NCBI GenBank assembly: GCA_020854115.1
Contig: JADZGC010000013.1
Location: 1 to 40,169 of the forward strand
Reading direction: 5' to 3'
Origin: a bacterium
Lineage (GTDB): Bacteria; Patescibacteriota; Saccharimonadia; CAILAD01; GCA-016700035
Length of the DNA stretch: 40,169 bases
This document shows positions 24,201-31,836 of this stretch, one piece after another (within the stretch, counting starts at the first letter, position 1; the number at the start of each line of letters is the position of its first letter). The notes beneath the pieces were generated by a model that was not told the origin of the DNA, did not search any database, and saw nothing but the letters and a program-made list of their open reading frames with translations. The position numbers and the translations under genes are program-made.

Positions 24201-24627
24201 TGCTGGCACAGGCACGAGATATGGTGTTGGCAGGATATTTGAATATTCTATGCGACTCTGTAAGGTAAATAATACGATCGTTAGCGTTACGATGGCAGCA
24301 AATCTACTTAATCTTTACAACGCCGCTGCTGCTGAAGGTATTAATCTGAGCGGTGGTGGATATCGTTCATTCGATCAGCAAGTTGCAGTTCGCAGAAAAA
24401 ATAATTGCGCAGACCTCTATACAGCCCCATCATCTTCATGTTCGCCACCTACAGCAATACCAGGCAAGTCTATGCATGAGGCTGGCGAAGCTGTAGACTT
24501 CTCGCAAGGAGGGTCGACACTGACTCGCTCATCTGGTGGATATCTCTGGATGAAGTACCACGCAAATAAGTATGGATTCTATAATCTGCCTAGTGAGCCA
24601 TGGCATTGGTCGAGTAATGGAAGGTAA
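21202..24627 (+). CDS. Large T4SS-associated membrane protein with C-terminal VanY-type carboxypeptidase domain
   Basis: A 1141-residue protein. Residues 1-155 are Gly/Ala/Ser/Lys-rich and presumably cytoplasmic. One membrane segment (about 160-190, FLYVVIFMSTWQFILVFFVIM) is followed by a very large extracellular part with scattered cysteines and a TTTTPTG linker. Residues about 1020-1141 form a VanY/LAS metallopeptidase domain with SMHEAGEAVDF (about 1089) and EPWHWS (about 1131), which supply the Zn ligands and catalytic Glu. Such enzymes trim D-Ala from peptidoglycan stems. It follows VirB4 by 2 nt, so it is made with the T4SS and may open or modify a wall where the apparatus passes. The middle 800 residues are unrecognised. 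Confidence 0.85.
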   Translation: MIPWLHTSNPSRARRHNLRSPSFGHERSTGGSLSDKVKNDSTTSLNPTSTGNTNPNGSGLPSVNEGRGKGAVSKGVDKGLEQIKNKSKGTPVGEAANLASKVKNTSQTAKREGAVAAGADVAAAAARTGLAATGVGKAANVAMNAAKKLGQTVGINIKDRYFLYVVIFMSTWQFILVFFVIMVAASLFGSPSKLLKTGWSIAKHYVGLSVSTQIDQGVAGKMAYEIPVGKDGRALAAATNYNPASMPKEGTLEYRLAKIDWEKAKFQSVKPDSNCEIKTSKVVGPDGQERSVIDSVTIKGQVLNLEGIARSNCIDKTYPIFNTIMRSEYIRENLNKKLGIRYAYAAPRDSTEIRGKSDAQIKETLRKKTLSRVWQSSGKGVEGVAPTTDDDTPRNTNSNVDKYIYPTDTILPFSVANCANNYEFPEKPSWDNAIAKARHDLICGVPPDQIIFYAHIPRESDAESTDPAKKARAQAAVLNTVCQIYNRYTTELTDTASKNYKQAVKDRIKSEANAAFSIITYDDTAKTYFPNIKEWGTDSYKVLGLGKSQQYNYAVNGRLAGETISPDALSKIFGGPNIRGEGIYADTQSSRMIATFRRVAAENCTGSDSINFTDLANGVIDRSYLNIFYLTIYKVLFRGSVANLDSYKRAKDGTIINTIAAMNKVTIEDVMKRLILTASNNGTSGVEEGPANFNRQSIGALAYKNSLIISMGGQFFNQNEAIAAENISNSIIAYEDQYQGLLGRIFNRNNPRSIYSRLQVAFTDYPKNIPSNVASLFGNLFNPARNMISGRDSLAYTLTGKSNVAQAASSHEINNLHIDPAGFPPGFYEVPIIENARAIEKIIEQNPTASSTMYQWELCMREFIPDRFHLNNPDPDNEQQKSLYNNFCKELYDTQSPGSNGAPKKLSNTSVIQRFTNNPGSINLAKNSQDRRDLSFMFRVYHFNILQTDALLYLSNPAQEDPTFNANSSGPAESGEDDTPVTTTTPTGDRNAPCPPGTADAGTGTRYGVGRIFEYSMRLCKVNNTIVSVTMAANLLNLYNAAAAEGINLSGGGYRSFDQQVAVRRKNNCADLYTAPSSSCSPPTAIPGKSMHEAGEAVDFSQGGSTLTRSSGGYLWMKYHANKYGFYNLPSEPWHWSSNGR

Positions 24628-24631
24628 GGAT

Positions 24632-26035
24632 ATGAAAAGAGTACTTAGAGCCCTACTATGCCTAATAATAACCCTTACTCCATCCATTGCTTCTGCTGCC
24701 ACCCCAAATCCTGCCGCAAAAGTTTCCCCTACGTCCAGCATCTCTGATCAACGACGTAATATTGAACGCAACCCCTTCTATGATGAGACAGCAGAAGTTG
24801 ATACCGATGCAGTTTGTAATTCTTTAGGATTATACGATCAAGGCCAAGCTTCACCATCAGCTTCGGTAGCACCATCCGCAAGTCCAACTCCAGATACAAC
24901 AGCAATCCCTGCGGGTACAGCACCTTCAGTCGATCAAATTCGTGCGAAGCTCCTTGCAATTAAGAATGTTGGTGGAGCTGCTCGAGTAGAATCGATAATC
25001 AATCATCTAGACTGGTACCAACAAGCAGGTCAAGAGGGAGATGTGCCCTGGCAGATGCTTGTGGGCATACATTTTCGTGAAGGACTACATTTCGATAATC
25101 CGAGCAACGGACAAGGTGCCTTTCAGCTATATTCTGCCTGGAGGGCTGGCGCAAGCTTTCCACCTGGGCCAATCACTAAAGAGGAATGGGTACGCCAGGC
25201 AAAGATAGCCGCCGCAACACTAAAGGGTGGTGTGAATAGCTCACCATCTCCAATAAACGTAGGTAAAACGCTTAATAAGGACACTACAGACACAAATCTT
25301 ATTAAGGACGTAATGTGGGCATATAACGGTAAGGGAGCTAGAACAAAAGCCTGGGCACTTGAATATGCAACCGAGCTAGGGTTTAACCCGCCAGATCATT
25401 ATCTCTTCGAAGGTTCTGCGTATGTTATGAATTTCTGGGATGCAGTACGCGACGGCATGAGACAATGTGCGGTCGATGGATGTTCCAGGACAAACAGCTC
25501 AGCCAACCCAGGGGCTTTCCTCTTCTATGCCGCACTCAGTGGCTACACTGGCGGTGGCGCGAATAGTAATGGCTGCGAACAGACAGGTGGTGGTTCTACC
25601 ACAGTCCCCAATGGCGATAAGATCCTAGAGATTGCACTAGCTGAAGTTGGCCATAGAGAATGGGATGAGAGAGTACTTGAATATACAACGGGCCGTCGAG
25701 AGAATTGGTGTGCAGACTTCGTGAGCTGGGTATTGAAGCAGGCAGGCACCCCATTTACTGGTGGTGGTGCGGGCGGCTGGCAAATCCCAGCGGTAAGTAA
25801 TGTGATGGAGTATCTAAGAACAAAAGGCGAGTTCCACCCGAAGGATGATGGATATATACCTCAGCCTGGTGATATATTTATCTTCAAGAGCGGAGGTCGC
25901 AGTCACACCGGGTTTGTGACAAAATATGAGAACGGTAGATTCTATACAGTAGAAGGAAATGCATCAAATCAAGTAAAAACAAGTAGTTACGACATGAACT
26001 ACTCCGGTCTGACCGGGTTTGGACACCTTAAGTAA
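24632..26035 (+). CDS. Secreted lysozyme-like plus CHAP peptidoglycan hydrolase (VirB1-like role)
   Basis: A 467-residue exported protein. A signal peptide (MKRVLRALLCLIITLTPSIASA) and a Pro/Ser-rich linker precede a lysozyme/transglycosylase-like domain (about 105-280) with PWQMLVGIHFREGLHF, where Glu149 is the candidate catalytic acid, and GQGAFQLYSAW. A C-terminal CHAP domain (about 325-467) has Cys360 in NWCADFVSWVL and His in SHTGFV. It can therefore cut both glycan and peptide of peptidoglycan, the job of VirB1 or of bifunctional conjugation hydrolases. Start 24632 has AAGGTAAGGAT upstream and lies 4 nt after the VanY gene. Confidence 0.88.
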   Translation: MKRVLRALLCLIITLTPSIASAATPNPAAKVSPTSSISDQRRNIERNPFYDETAEVDTDAVCNSLGLYDQGQASPSASVAPSASPTPDTTAIPAGTAPSVDQIRAKLLAIKNVGGAARVESIINHLDWYQQAGQEGDVPWQMLVGIHFREGLHFDNPSNGQGAFQLYSAWRAGASFPPGPITKEEWVRQAKIAAATLKGGVNSSPSPINVGKTLNKDTTDTNLIKDVMWAYNGKGARTKAWALEYATELGFNPPDHYLFEGSAYVMNFWDAVRDGMRQCAVDGCSRTNSSANPGAFLFYAALSGYTGGGANSNGCEQTGGGSTTVPNGDKILEIALAEVGHREWDERVLEYTTGRRENWCADFVSWVLKQAGTPFTGGGAGGWQIPAVSNVMEYLRTKGEFHPKDDGYIPQPGDIFIFKSGGRSHTGFVTKYENGRFYTVEGNASNQVKTSSYDMNYSGLTGFGHLK

Positions 26036-26742
26036 TGACTCAATCAAAACTTTTTAGAAACGTTATCATATCCCTAGTGGCGCTCATAGCTGCCGTTGGT
26101 ATTGGATATATATACTATCAATCAACAAACCTACTCTTGTCGAACTCGAATGTTGACTCAGGTACCATTCCAAGTTCGACTATAAGCATTCTTCTAAACT
26201 TCAATAAGGATATTGACCCATCGCAAAATCTCGACGAAGTAGTGACTGTAAGCCCATCCCTACAGAGACAATCAATACGCGTGAATAAAAAACAGCTAGA
26301 AATAATCTACGACTACCTTGATGCAAATATTGATTATGAAATTAAACTAAAGAATTTAAAGAGTACTGATGGATTATTTTTGTCTCAGTCGATAAAATTC
26401 AAGACCTCCTATGTACCATATAATCTCCAATCTAAGGATCAACAAAAGCAAGCCCTAGAGGATACAAATAAAGAGTTACGTAATTTCCCAATCCTCAATG
26501 AATTACCATACGAAGAGGAGCGCTTTAAGATAGAGGGTGATATCTCCGCAGATCAGCAAAGTATTGAATATACAATTACCTTATTTGCAATTCTTAATAG
26601 AGAGGATCAGACGGCCCAATACCGCGCCGACCTAAAGGCCTTTAAGGCAGCTTCCCTAAAATGGCTAACCGATCAGAATGTAGACGTAAGCAAAGCAAAG
26701 ATTACCTACATCCCAGAGGATCCTGATAGTATTAGCCAATAA
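26035..26742 (+). CDS. Single-pass membrane protein with SbsA/Big_5-like Ig domain
   Basis: A 235-residue protein of unknown function. One N-terminal membrane helix (8-28) is followed by a beta-rich region, SSTISILLNFNKDIDPSQNLDEVVTVSPSL...NIDYEIKLKNLKSTDG, which resembles Ig-like SbsA/Big_5 domains, and an alpha/beta C-terminal part. The start codon overlaps the previous stop (TAATG), so it is the last gene of the T4SS operon and possibly a VirB8-like or structural surface component; this is inference from position. The last 11 nt overlap the end of the convergent dciA-like gene. Confidence 0.7.
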   Translation: MTQSKLFRNVIISLVALIAAVGIGYIYYQSTNLLLSNSNVDSGTIPSSTISILLNFNKDIDPSQNLDEVVTVSPSLQRQSIRVNKKQLEIIYDYLDANIDYEIKLKNLKSTDGLFLSQSIKFKTSYVPYNLQSKDQQKQALEDTNKELRNFPILNELPYEEERFKIEGDISADQQSIEYTITLFAILNREDQTAQYRADLKAFKAASLKWLTDQNVDVSKAKITYIPEDPDSISQ

Positions 26743-27007
26743 TCCTCACACTCACACGAAGTATCTCACGGCCAGTTATCTTTCTGAGTGATCGCTCAAT
26801 CTGTATGTGACGCAGTCGAATCTCACTCGCCTCAGAGCCATTCGTAACAGTCACGCCGACAATATTGTTCTTATATCGCACCGACTCCACCTCAACGTGG
26901 GCTTGTGAGCGCACCACCTTGCGAACTTGTTCAAAAAAACCCAAAAGATCATCGGCGCGTTCAAAATTCCTATACTCCATAACATTCCCAATACTCTCAA
27001 AGCCCAT
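26732..27007 (-). CDS. DciA/DUF721-like protein
   Basis: A 91-residue protein placed directly after recF (recF TAA is immediately followed by this ATG). DUF721/DciA, the ancestral loader of the replicative helicase DnaB in bacteria without DnaC/DnaI, is often found at this position. The C-terminal QIERSLRKITGREILRVSVRI fits the conserved tail of the family. Sequence similarity is short, so the call rests partly on context. Confidence 0.55.
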   Translation of the reverse strand: MGFESIGNVMEYRNFERADDLLGFFEQVRKVVRSQAHVEVESVRYKNNIVGVTVTNGSEASEIRLRHIQIERSLRKITGREILRVSVRIIG

Positions 27008-28057
27008 TTATTTTCTCCTCGTCAGATCAATTGTTTGCGCAGGAAGCTCAAGTCGCCTGTCGATATCTGCCGTAGTAATGACAGTCTGTACATCCTTCAG
27101 AACGTCAACTAAGAGATGGCGCCGGGACTCATCAAGCTCGCTAAAAACATCATCTAGGAGTAGGGTAGGGGTCATTCCATCGCGCTTCTCGCGAATATAT
27201 AACACTTCACACAATTTCAAGGCAAGTAGTGTGGTACGATTTTCGCCGCGCGAAGCGGTTTCATGAAATAATACTTCATTGCGATATAGTTGCCAGTCCT
27301 CACGATGGGGGCCGGTTGAGGTTGTGCCGATGGCGATGTCGCGCGCACGATTATCATGTAAGCGACGCAGGAAGTCACTAGAGCGTTCTTTGTAGCTCAG
27401 ACTAGTACGAGGGCGTTCGCCAGCGATATGCTCAATGTAGCGCTGTAGCTGCGGCTCAAGCCATACGAGTGCTTGCGAGCGAGCATTATAAATTGCTTCG
27501 GCCGGCTCAGCAAGCTGGGTATCGAGAATGAAGAGTTGATCTTCAAGCCGCCTGACGGGGGATCGCTTATTCTGGTAGAGTAGTGCATTCCGTTGTTTGA
27601 TAAGCCGGCGATAGAGTATGAGCGAGCGTCTATATGGTTCACTCGTCTGCGCAAGCAGCATATCCATATACTGCCGACGAAGTGCCGGAGTACCACCGAG
27701 TAATTGTAAGTGTCCAGGTTCAAATAGCACCACCGGATGTAATCCGAGGAGTGTGTGTCGACTAATACCGACCTCATTACGCAGAAAGCGCTTCTGACGC
27801 CGAGGCAGCAGTCGATATACTACCGAGAGAATCTCATCTTCGTATTCGGCATCAACTCGAAAACCGTCTTGATGCTCAGTAATGAGAGTGCTATCATCGG
27901 CACGAAATGATTGCCCAGTAGACGCAACATAAATCGCCTCAAGAATATTTGTCTTGCCGGTCGCGTTTGGACCCAGTATCACCGTCACGCGTTCTTCAAG
28001 CTCGAGAGTTAACGTCTCATACGAGCGGAAATGTGTAAGGTGCAAGCGCTTTAACAT
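27008..28057 (-). CDS. recF: DNA replication and repair protein RecF
   Basis: A 349-residue SMC-like ABC ATPase: LTHFRSYETLTLELEERVTVILGPNATGKTNILEAI (Walker A at residues 29-36), the RRQYMDMLLAQ segment, TSTGPHREDW (RecF signature) and LLLDDVFSELDESR (Walker B). RecF helps RecO and RecR load RecA at gaps. It lies 8 nt after dnaN with AAGGAG before its start and is followed with no gap by the dciA-like gene, as in the classical dnaA-dnaN-recF order. Confidence 0.97.
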   Translation of the reverse strand: MLKRLHLTHFRSYETLTLELEERVTVILGPNATGKTNILEAIYVASTGQSFRADDSTLITEHQDGFRVDAEYEDEILSVVYRLLPRRQKRFLRNEVGISRHTLLGLHPVVLFEPGHLQLLGGTPALRRQYMDMLLAQTSEPYRRSLILYRRLIKQRNALLYQNKRSPVRRLEDQLFILDTQLAEPAEAIYNARSQALVWLEPQLQRYIEHIAGERPRTSLSYKERSSDFLRRLHDNRARDIAIGTTSTGPHREDWQLYRNEVLFHETASRGENRTTLLALKLCEVLYIREKRDGMTPTLLLDDVFSELDESRRHLLVDVLKDVQTVITTADIDRRLELPAQTIDLTRRK

Positions 28058-28065
28058 ACAGCTCC

Positions 28066-29169
28066 TTAGCTACGCAGAGGCATAATCAAGTGCAGACTTT
28101 GTTGATTGTCCCTTGGTTGTAAGGGGACAACGACACAGGGATCAAGCTTCTCATTGAGACGGATCTCCACTTGTGGCTCAGAGTAAGCGCCTAATGCATC
28201 AAGCAAGAACCGGGCATTTAGCGAGATCTCAGTTGCATCACCCTTCAGCTCGATCGGGACTTCAGATGTATTTTGTCCTACCTGCGCTGCCTCGGCGTAA
28301 ATTTTCATCAAGCCTTGCTCTGCCGTTACGCGGACTGTATGAGCGCTCTCGCGCGCAAACACTCCGGCAAGCCTAGTTGCTGCCATCAGCTCATCACGCT
28401 GACAGGTGAGAGTTGTTTTGGATTCGGTGGGGATAATCTGGGTATAGTTTGGAAAATTACCTTCAATGAGTCGCGAGATAAGGGTAATGTCTCCAGATGT
28501 AAACTTAATCTCGTTTTCGCCAACTATCAGCGATACTTCCTCTTGTTCATCAGGGTTGATCAGTCGAATCACTTCCTGGACCGTACGGATCGGCAGGATA
28601 GATTGAAAGCTCGGTATATCCTTCAACACAACTTTTTCTTCTGCAAGACGATAACTATCAGTTGCTGCAAGCGTCAGTGTAGACTTATCTGTATGAATAT
28701 ACACGCCTGCGAGTACAGGACGTGACTCATCAAGTGATGCTGCCTTAGATACGCGCTCAAGCAGGTCTTTAAATAATTGCCCTGGTAGTGTGATAGATTG
28801 TTTCGCATCGACGGTCGGTATAGCCGGGAACTCCTCGCTTGCGATACCTTGGATACTTGCCTGTGTATGGGCTGCGGATATCTCGAGGGTGTCACCATTA
28901 CTGACGAGTTGCAATTTATCACTTTGCAGACCCTGTACCACCTCATTCAAGAGGCGAGCGGGGACCGAAGTGCTTCCGGTTTGCTCGATTTTACAACCAA
29001 TCGATACGGTCAGAGCTATCTCGAGATTTGTTGCTGACAGGGTGAGTGTGCCATCATGCGCATCGAGAAGAATATTAGCGAGTATCGGTAGACTCGTCCG
29101 TGAACCGACTACTCGACTCACCACATTAATGGCTTTTGCAAACTTTTCTTGTGAGAGTGAAATCTTCAT
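28066..29169 (-). CDS. dnaN: DNA polymerase III sliding clamp (beta subunit)
   Basis: A 367-residue beta clamp with the three repeated clamp domains: MKISLSQEKFAKAINVVSRVV...LPILANILLDA at the N-terminus, RPVLAGVYIH and ATDSYRLAEEKV in domain 2, and HLIMPLRS at the C-terminus (the usual end is MPMR-L). It forms a ring that tethers polymerase III to DNA. It follows dnaA across a 353-nt gap that is the candidate replication origin, and precedes recF. Confidence 0.97.
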   Translation of the reverse strand: MKISLSQEKFAKAINVVSRVVGSRTSLPILANILLDAHDGTLTLSATNLEIALTVSIGCKIEQTGSTSVPARLLNEVVQGLQSDKLQLVSNGDTLEISAAHTQASIQGIASEEFPAIPTVDAKQSITLPGQLFKDLLERVSKAASLDESRPVLAGVYIHTDKSTLTLAATDSYRLAEEKVVLKDIPSFQSILPIRTVQEVIRLINPDEQEEVSLIVGENEIKFTSGDITLISRLIEGNFPNYTQIIPTESKTTLTCQRDELMAATRLAGVFARESAHTVRVTAEQGLMKIYAEAAQVGQNTSEVPIELKGDATEISLNARFLLDALGAYSEPQVEIRLNEKLDPCVVVPLQPRDNQQSLHLIMPLRS

Positions 29170-29522
29170 AATTTCTTAAAATCCCCCTGTCCTTTATTTC
29201 TTATATATATTAATGGTAGTGGTGGTATTGGGCTGTGTGGACAGTGGGGAAAAGCTCCGAAAAGCGCTTCTTTGATCTGGAGAATATTTTGTTGTAACTG
29301 TGGAGAGGGTGTACATAAGGTCGGGGAGGCGGAGGGGAGAGAGATGGGGAGAGTTTTGAACCCTGTAGCTACGCTGTGCAAAACCACCCACTTGTCCGCA
29401 ATTCATCCTTAGCTTGTCTACAAGTCTTCCCCGTATAACCCACAAACTTTTCCGCAGATGTTTCCCCAAGTTATCCACAGAACTGTGGACAAAAACCGAA
29501 CCATCTTCTCGGTCTGATAGGC
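29170..29522. other. Candidate chromosomal origin (oriC), dnaA-dnaN intergenic region
   Basis: This 353-nt gene-free region holds a perfect DnaA box TTATCCACA (29471-29479), a facing near-box TGTGGACAA (29484-29492), and weaker matches TGTGGACAG (29236-29244), TGTGGAGAG (29299-29307) and TTGTCCGCA (29392-29400). An AT-rich stretch with TTATATATATTAAT (about 29191-29214) at the dnaN side could be the unwinding element. The centre is G-rich on the plus strand. Confidence 0.7.
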
Positions 29523-30923
29523 TCATGAGCTAAAAACCCTTTCCTGCGTAATGCGTTGTCGCACGTCCTGAATATCGCGGATAATCTCGTCTTTTTTAGA
29601 CACCATCGTCTCGATTTTTTCGTATCCATACATGATTGTTGTGTGGTCGCGTCCACCTAGATGTGAGCCAATCTGAGGAAATGACAAGTCAAGCTCGCTC
29701 CTTAGGAGGTACATCGTGATTTGGCGAGGCATGACGATATCCTTACTACGCTTCTTGCCAAGGATATCGTCAGCGCTCACTCCGTAGTAGCGAGCCACCT
29801 CACTAATAACCTGTTTAGGACTCATCTTACGTCGAGTCGATGTGGGTTGACCCTGCCCGAGCACTTCTTCTACTACTTCAAGGGTGGCTTGGAGGTTGTG
29901 AAGCTCGCAATACATCAGCACTCGATTGAAGCCCCCTTCGAGCTCGCGGATATTGGCAGAAATCTTATCAGCAATCGCTTCAGCTACTTCCATCGTAATA
30001 GCGAAGCGCTTGGCCTCGGCCTTTGACTGAATAATTGCCACACGAGTTTCGAGGTCTGGCGGCTGCATATCCACAACCATCCCCCATTCGAAGCGACTAC
30101 GGAGGCGTTCTTCAAGTTCAGGAATCTCCTTTGGTGGACGGTCAGAACAGATCACAATCTGTTTATTGGACTGGTGAAGGCTGTTGAAAGTGTGGAAAAA
30201 CTCTTCTTGGGTGGTTTCTTTCTTCTTAATGAATTGAATATCGTCGACAAAGAGCACATCGACTTCTCGGTATTTATTTGTGAATGCTTCTGATTTACGC
30301 ACTGAATCCACAAATGATTTATAAAACTCTTCGATAGTAATGTAGAGAAGCTCTAGGTTTGGGTTAAGGCGCTTTATCTCACCGTACATTGCCCACATCA
30401 AGTGGGTTTTGCCAACACCAGCTGGACCGTACAAGAAAAGCGGATTGTAGTTCGTGCCTGGCTTCTCTGCTACGAGTTGGCCGGCAGAGTAGGCGAGGCG
30501 ATTAGATGATCCGACGACGAAGTTTTGAAAGTTGTATCGCCCTAAGAGATGGTTTTGCTTGTCGAAAATATTTGACTGAGGTTGAGGAGTGTCGATATTC
30601 TGATCGTTTGGGGACGTGAAGAGTGCTTCAGGTTGGGAGTGTAACTTTTTCTTAGGCGCAGTTACTACCTTATAGATAAGTTTTGTGAGCTTCGGAAAGT
30701 GAATACGTAAGGAGTCGATAATGGTTGTCTCGAAACGAGCCTTGATCTGCGCACTCGAGAAAGGATTGGGGACTGAAATCGTAGCCTCTGATTCATCTGA
30801 TGAAATAGCCATCAGGTTTGTAGGCTGCAAAAAAGTCTTGAAGCTATGACTCGTGACTGAGACTTCAAGCTCTCCTAAAACGCGTTGCCAAATAGAACCT
30901 AGGTCTGGGGCTGGTGCACCCAT
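29523..30923 (-). CDS. dnaA: Chromosomal replication initiator protein DnaA
   Basis: A 466-residue DnaA. Domain I (IWQRVLGELEVSVTSHSFKTFLQPT) is followed by a low-complexity linker, the AAA+ domain (LYGPAGVGKTHLMWA at about 170, VDVLFVDDIQF at about 230) and the C-terminal DNA-binding domain with GGRDHTTIMYGYEKI. DnaA binds DnaA boxes at oriC and melts DNA. The ATG at 30923 is chosen because AGGAGG lies 5 nt upstream; a GTG at 30929 is too close to that site. DnaA boxes directly upstream suggest autoregulation. Confidence 0.97.
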   Translation of the reverse strand: MGAPAPDLGSIWQRVLGELEVSVTSHSFKTFLQPTNLMAISSDESEATISVPNPFSSAQIKARFETTIIDSLRIHFPKLTKLIYKVVTAPKKKLHSQPEALFTSPNDQNIDTPQPQSNIFDKQNHLLGRYNFQNFVVGSSNRLAYSAGQLVAEKPGTNYNPLFLYGPAGVGKTHLMWAMYGEIKRLNPNLELLYITIEEFYKSFVDSVRKSEAFTNKYREVDVLFVDDIQFIKKKETTQEEFFHTFNSLHQSNKQIVICSDRPPKEIPELEERLRSRFEWGMVVDMQPPDLETRVAIIQSKAEAKRFAITMEVAEAIADKISANIRELEGGFNRVLMYCELHNLQATLEVVEEVLGQGQPTSTRRKMSPKQVISEVARYYGVSADDILGKKRSKDIVMPRQITMYLLRSELDLSFPQIGSHLGGRDHTTIMYGYEKIETMVSKKDEIIRDIQDVRQRITQERVFSS

Positions 30924-30956
30924 CCTCACCTCCTTTTGTTATACCTATCTTAGCCT

Positions 30957-31023
30957 TTATCCACAGGCTTTGCCAACCCTTTATCCACATACTATCCCCA
31001 ATTTTGTAAAGGTCTGTGGATAT
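30957..31023. promoter_or_regulatory. DnaA boxes upstream of dnaA
   Basis: Two perfect TTATCCACA boxes (30957-30965 and 30981-30989) and an inverted near-match TGTGGATAT (31015-31023) lie between dnaA and rpmH. They may serve dnaA autoregulation or as a second part of a bipartite origin. Confidence 0.75.
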
Positions 31024-31049
31024 GTGGAGAGGATGCAGGGCTTAAGGGG

Positions 31050-31079
31050 TTGCCAAAACAGGTACTTTACAGGTATAAT
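31050..31079 (+). promoter_or_regulatory. rpmH promoter
   Basis: TTGCCA (31050-31055), an 18-bp spacer and TATAAT (31074-31079). Only 9 nt separate the -10 from the rpmH ATG, so the leader would be about 3 nt or absent. Confidence 0.75.
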
Positions 31080-31088
31080 ACGTCGGAT

Positions 31089-31223
31089 ATGAAACGGACG
31101 TATCAGCCCAAAAAACGCCGTCGCCAGCGAGTGCATGGCTTCATGGCACGTATGAAGACCCGAGTCGGTCGAGCCGTATTAAAGCGCCGCCGACTGAAGG
31201 GTCGCGCCCGCGTGGCTATTTAG
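31089..31223 (+). CDS. rpmH: 50S ribosomal protein L34
   Basis: A 44-residue, highly basic protein beginning [19 protein letters not shown] and ending [13 protein letters not shown], the full L34 pattern. It is the short first gene of the conserved rpmH-rnpA-yidD-yidC-khpB order and is divergent from dnaA. It has its own strong promoter and appears nearly leaderless. Confidence 0.95.
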   Translation: MKRTYQPKKRRRQRVHGFMARMKTRVGRAVLKRRRLKGRARVAI

Positions 31224-31234
31224 TTAGGAGGGGA

Positions 31235-31576
31235 ATGCTAGCACGCGCCTCGCGCTTGCGACGTAATCGAGATATAGTTCGCGTGCTCAAGCGCGGGCGG
31301 ATTTTGCGTACGAGTCACCTCAAACTCTATGCATTATCAAGTAGTCTACAGAACTCTCGAGCAACCGTAGTAATCTCAAAAAAAGTTGATAAGCGGGCGA
31401 CAGTACGTAATCGTAATCGACGTCGTGTTATTGAGATAGTGCGTGAGTTATTGCCCCAACTCCAGGGTCACTTTGATATACTGATATATATCAACGCAGA
31501 CCTTAAGGATGTAGGTTCGGCTGATCTGCGTCGGGAAGTGGGAGAAGGATTGAAGAAGCAGGGAGTCTTACTATGA
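31235..31576 (+). CDS. rnpA: Ribonuclease P protein component
   Basis: A 113-residue basic protein with an N-terminal MLARASRLRRNRDIVRVLKRG and the RNR signature in ISKKVDKRATVRNRNRRRVIEIVRE. It is the protein cofactor that helps RNase P RNA bind and cut pre-tRNA 5' leaders. TTAGGAGGGGA before the ATG is a strong ribosome site. It overlaps yidD by 4 nt. Its RNA partner rnpB is not in this window. Confidence 0.95.
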   Translation: MLARASRLRRNRDIVRVLKRGRILRTSHLKLYALSSSLQNSRATVVISKKVDKRATVRNRNRRRVIEIVRELLPQLQGHFDILIYINADLKDVGSADLRREVGEGLKKQGVLL

Positions 31577-31836
31577 AGTCGGTCATACTATTCTCGATCC
31601 GAATATATCAAAAGACTCTGTCGCCGGATCATGGTCCCGCCAAAGTGTTTTATCCATATGGCTGTTGCCGCTATTATCCGACGTGCAGTGAGTATGCTCA
31701 TGAAGCGATCGATAAGCACGGGGTAACAAAAGGCAGTATTCTGGCCGCGAAGCGAGTCTCTCGATGCCACCCTTGGGCAATGGGCGGATATGACCCCGTA
31801 CCTCAATCATTGATGACTAATAAGGAAGGATCATAA
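31573..31836 (+). CDS. yidD: Membrane protein insertion efficiency factor YidD
   Basis: An 87-residue protein with the YidD core: IRIYQKTLSPDHG, CCRYYPTCSEYAHEAIDKHG, and RVSRCHPWAMGGYDPVP, including the conserved Cys and HP-GG-DPVP elements. YidD assists YidC-dependent insertion of membrane proteins. It overlaps rnpA by 4 nt and yidC by 1 nt (TAATG). Confidence 0.95.
   Translation: MKSVILFSIRIYQKTLSPDHGPAKVFYPYGCCRYYPTCSEYAHEAIDKHGVTKGSILAAKRVSRCHPWAMGGYDPVPQSLMTNKEGS

Noticed and set aside
21202-24627. Calling the 1141-aa protein a second VirB6
   Set aside because: It has only one convincing membrane segment, unlike polytopic VirB6/TrbL proteins.
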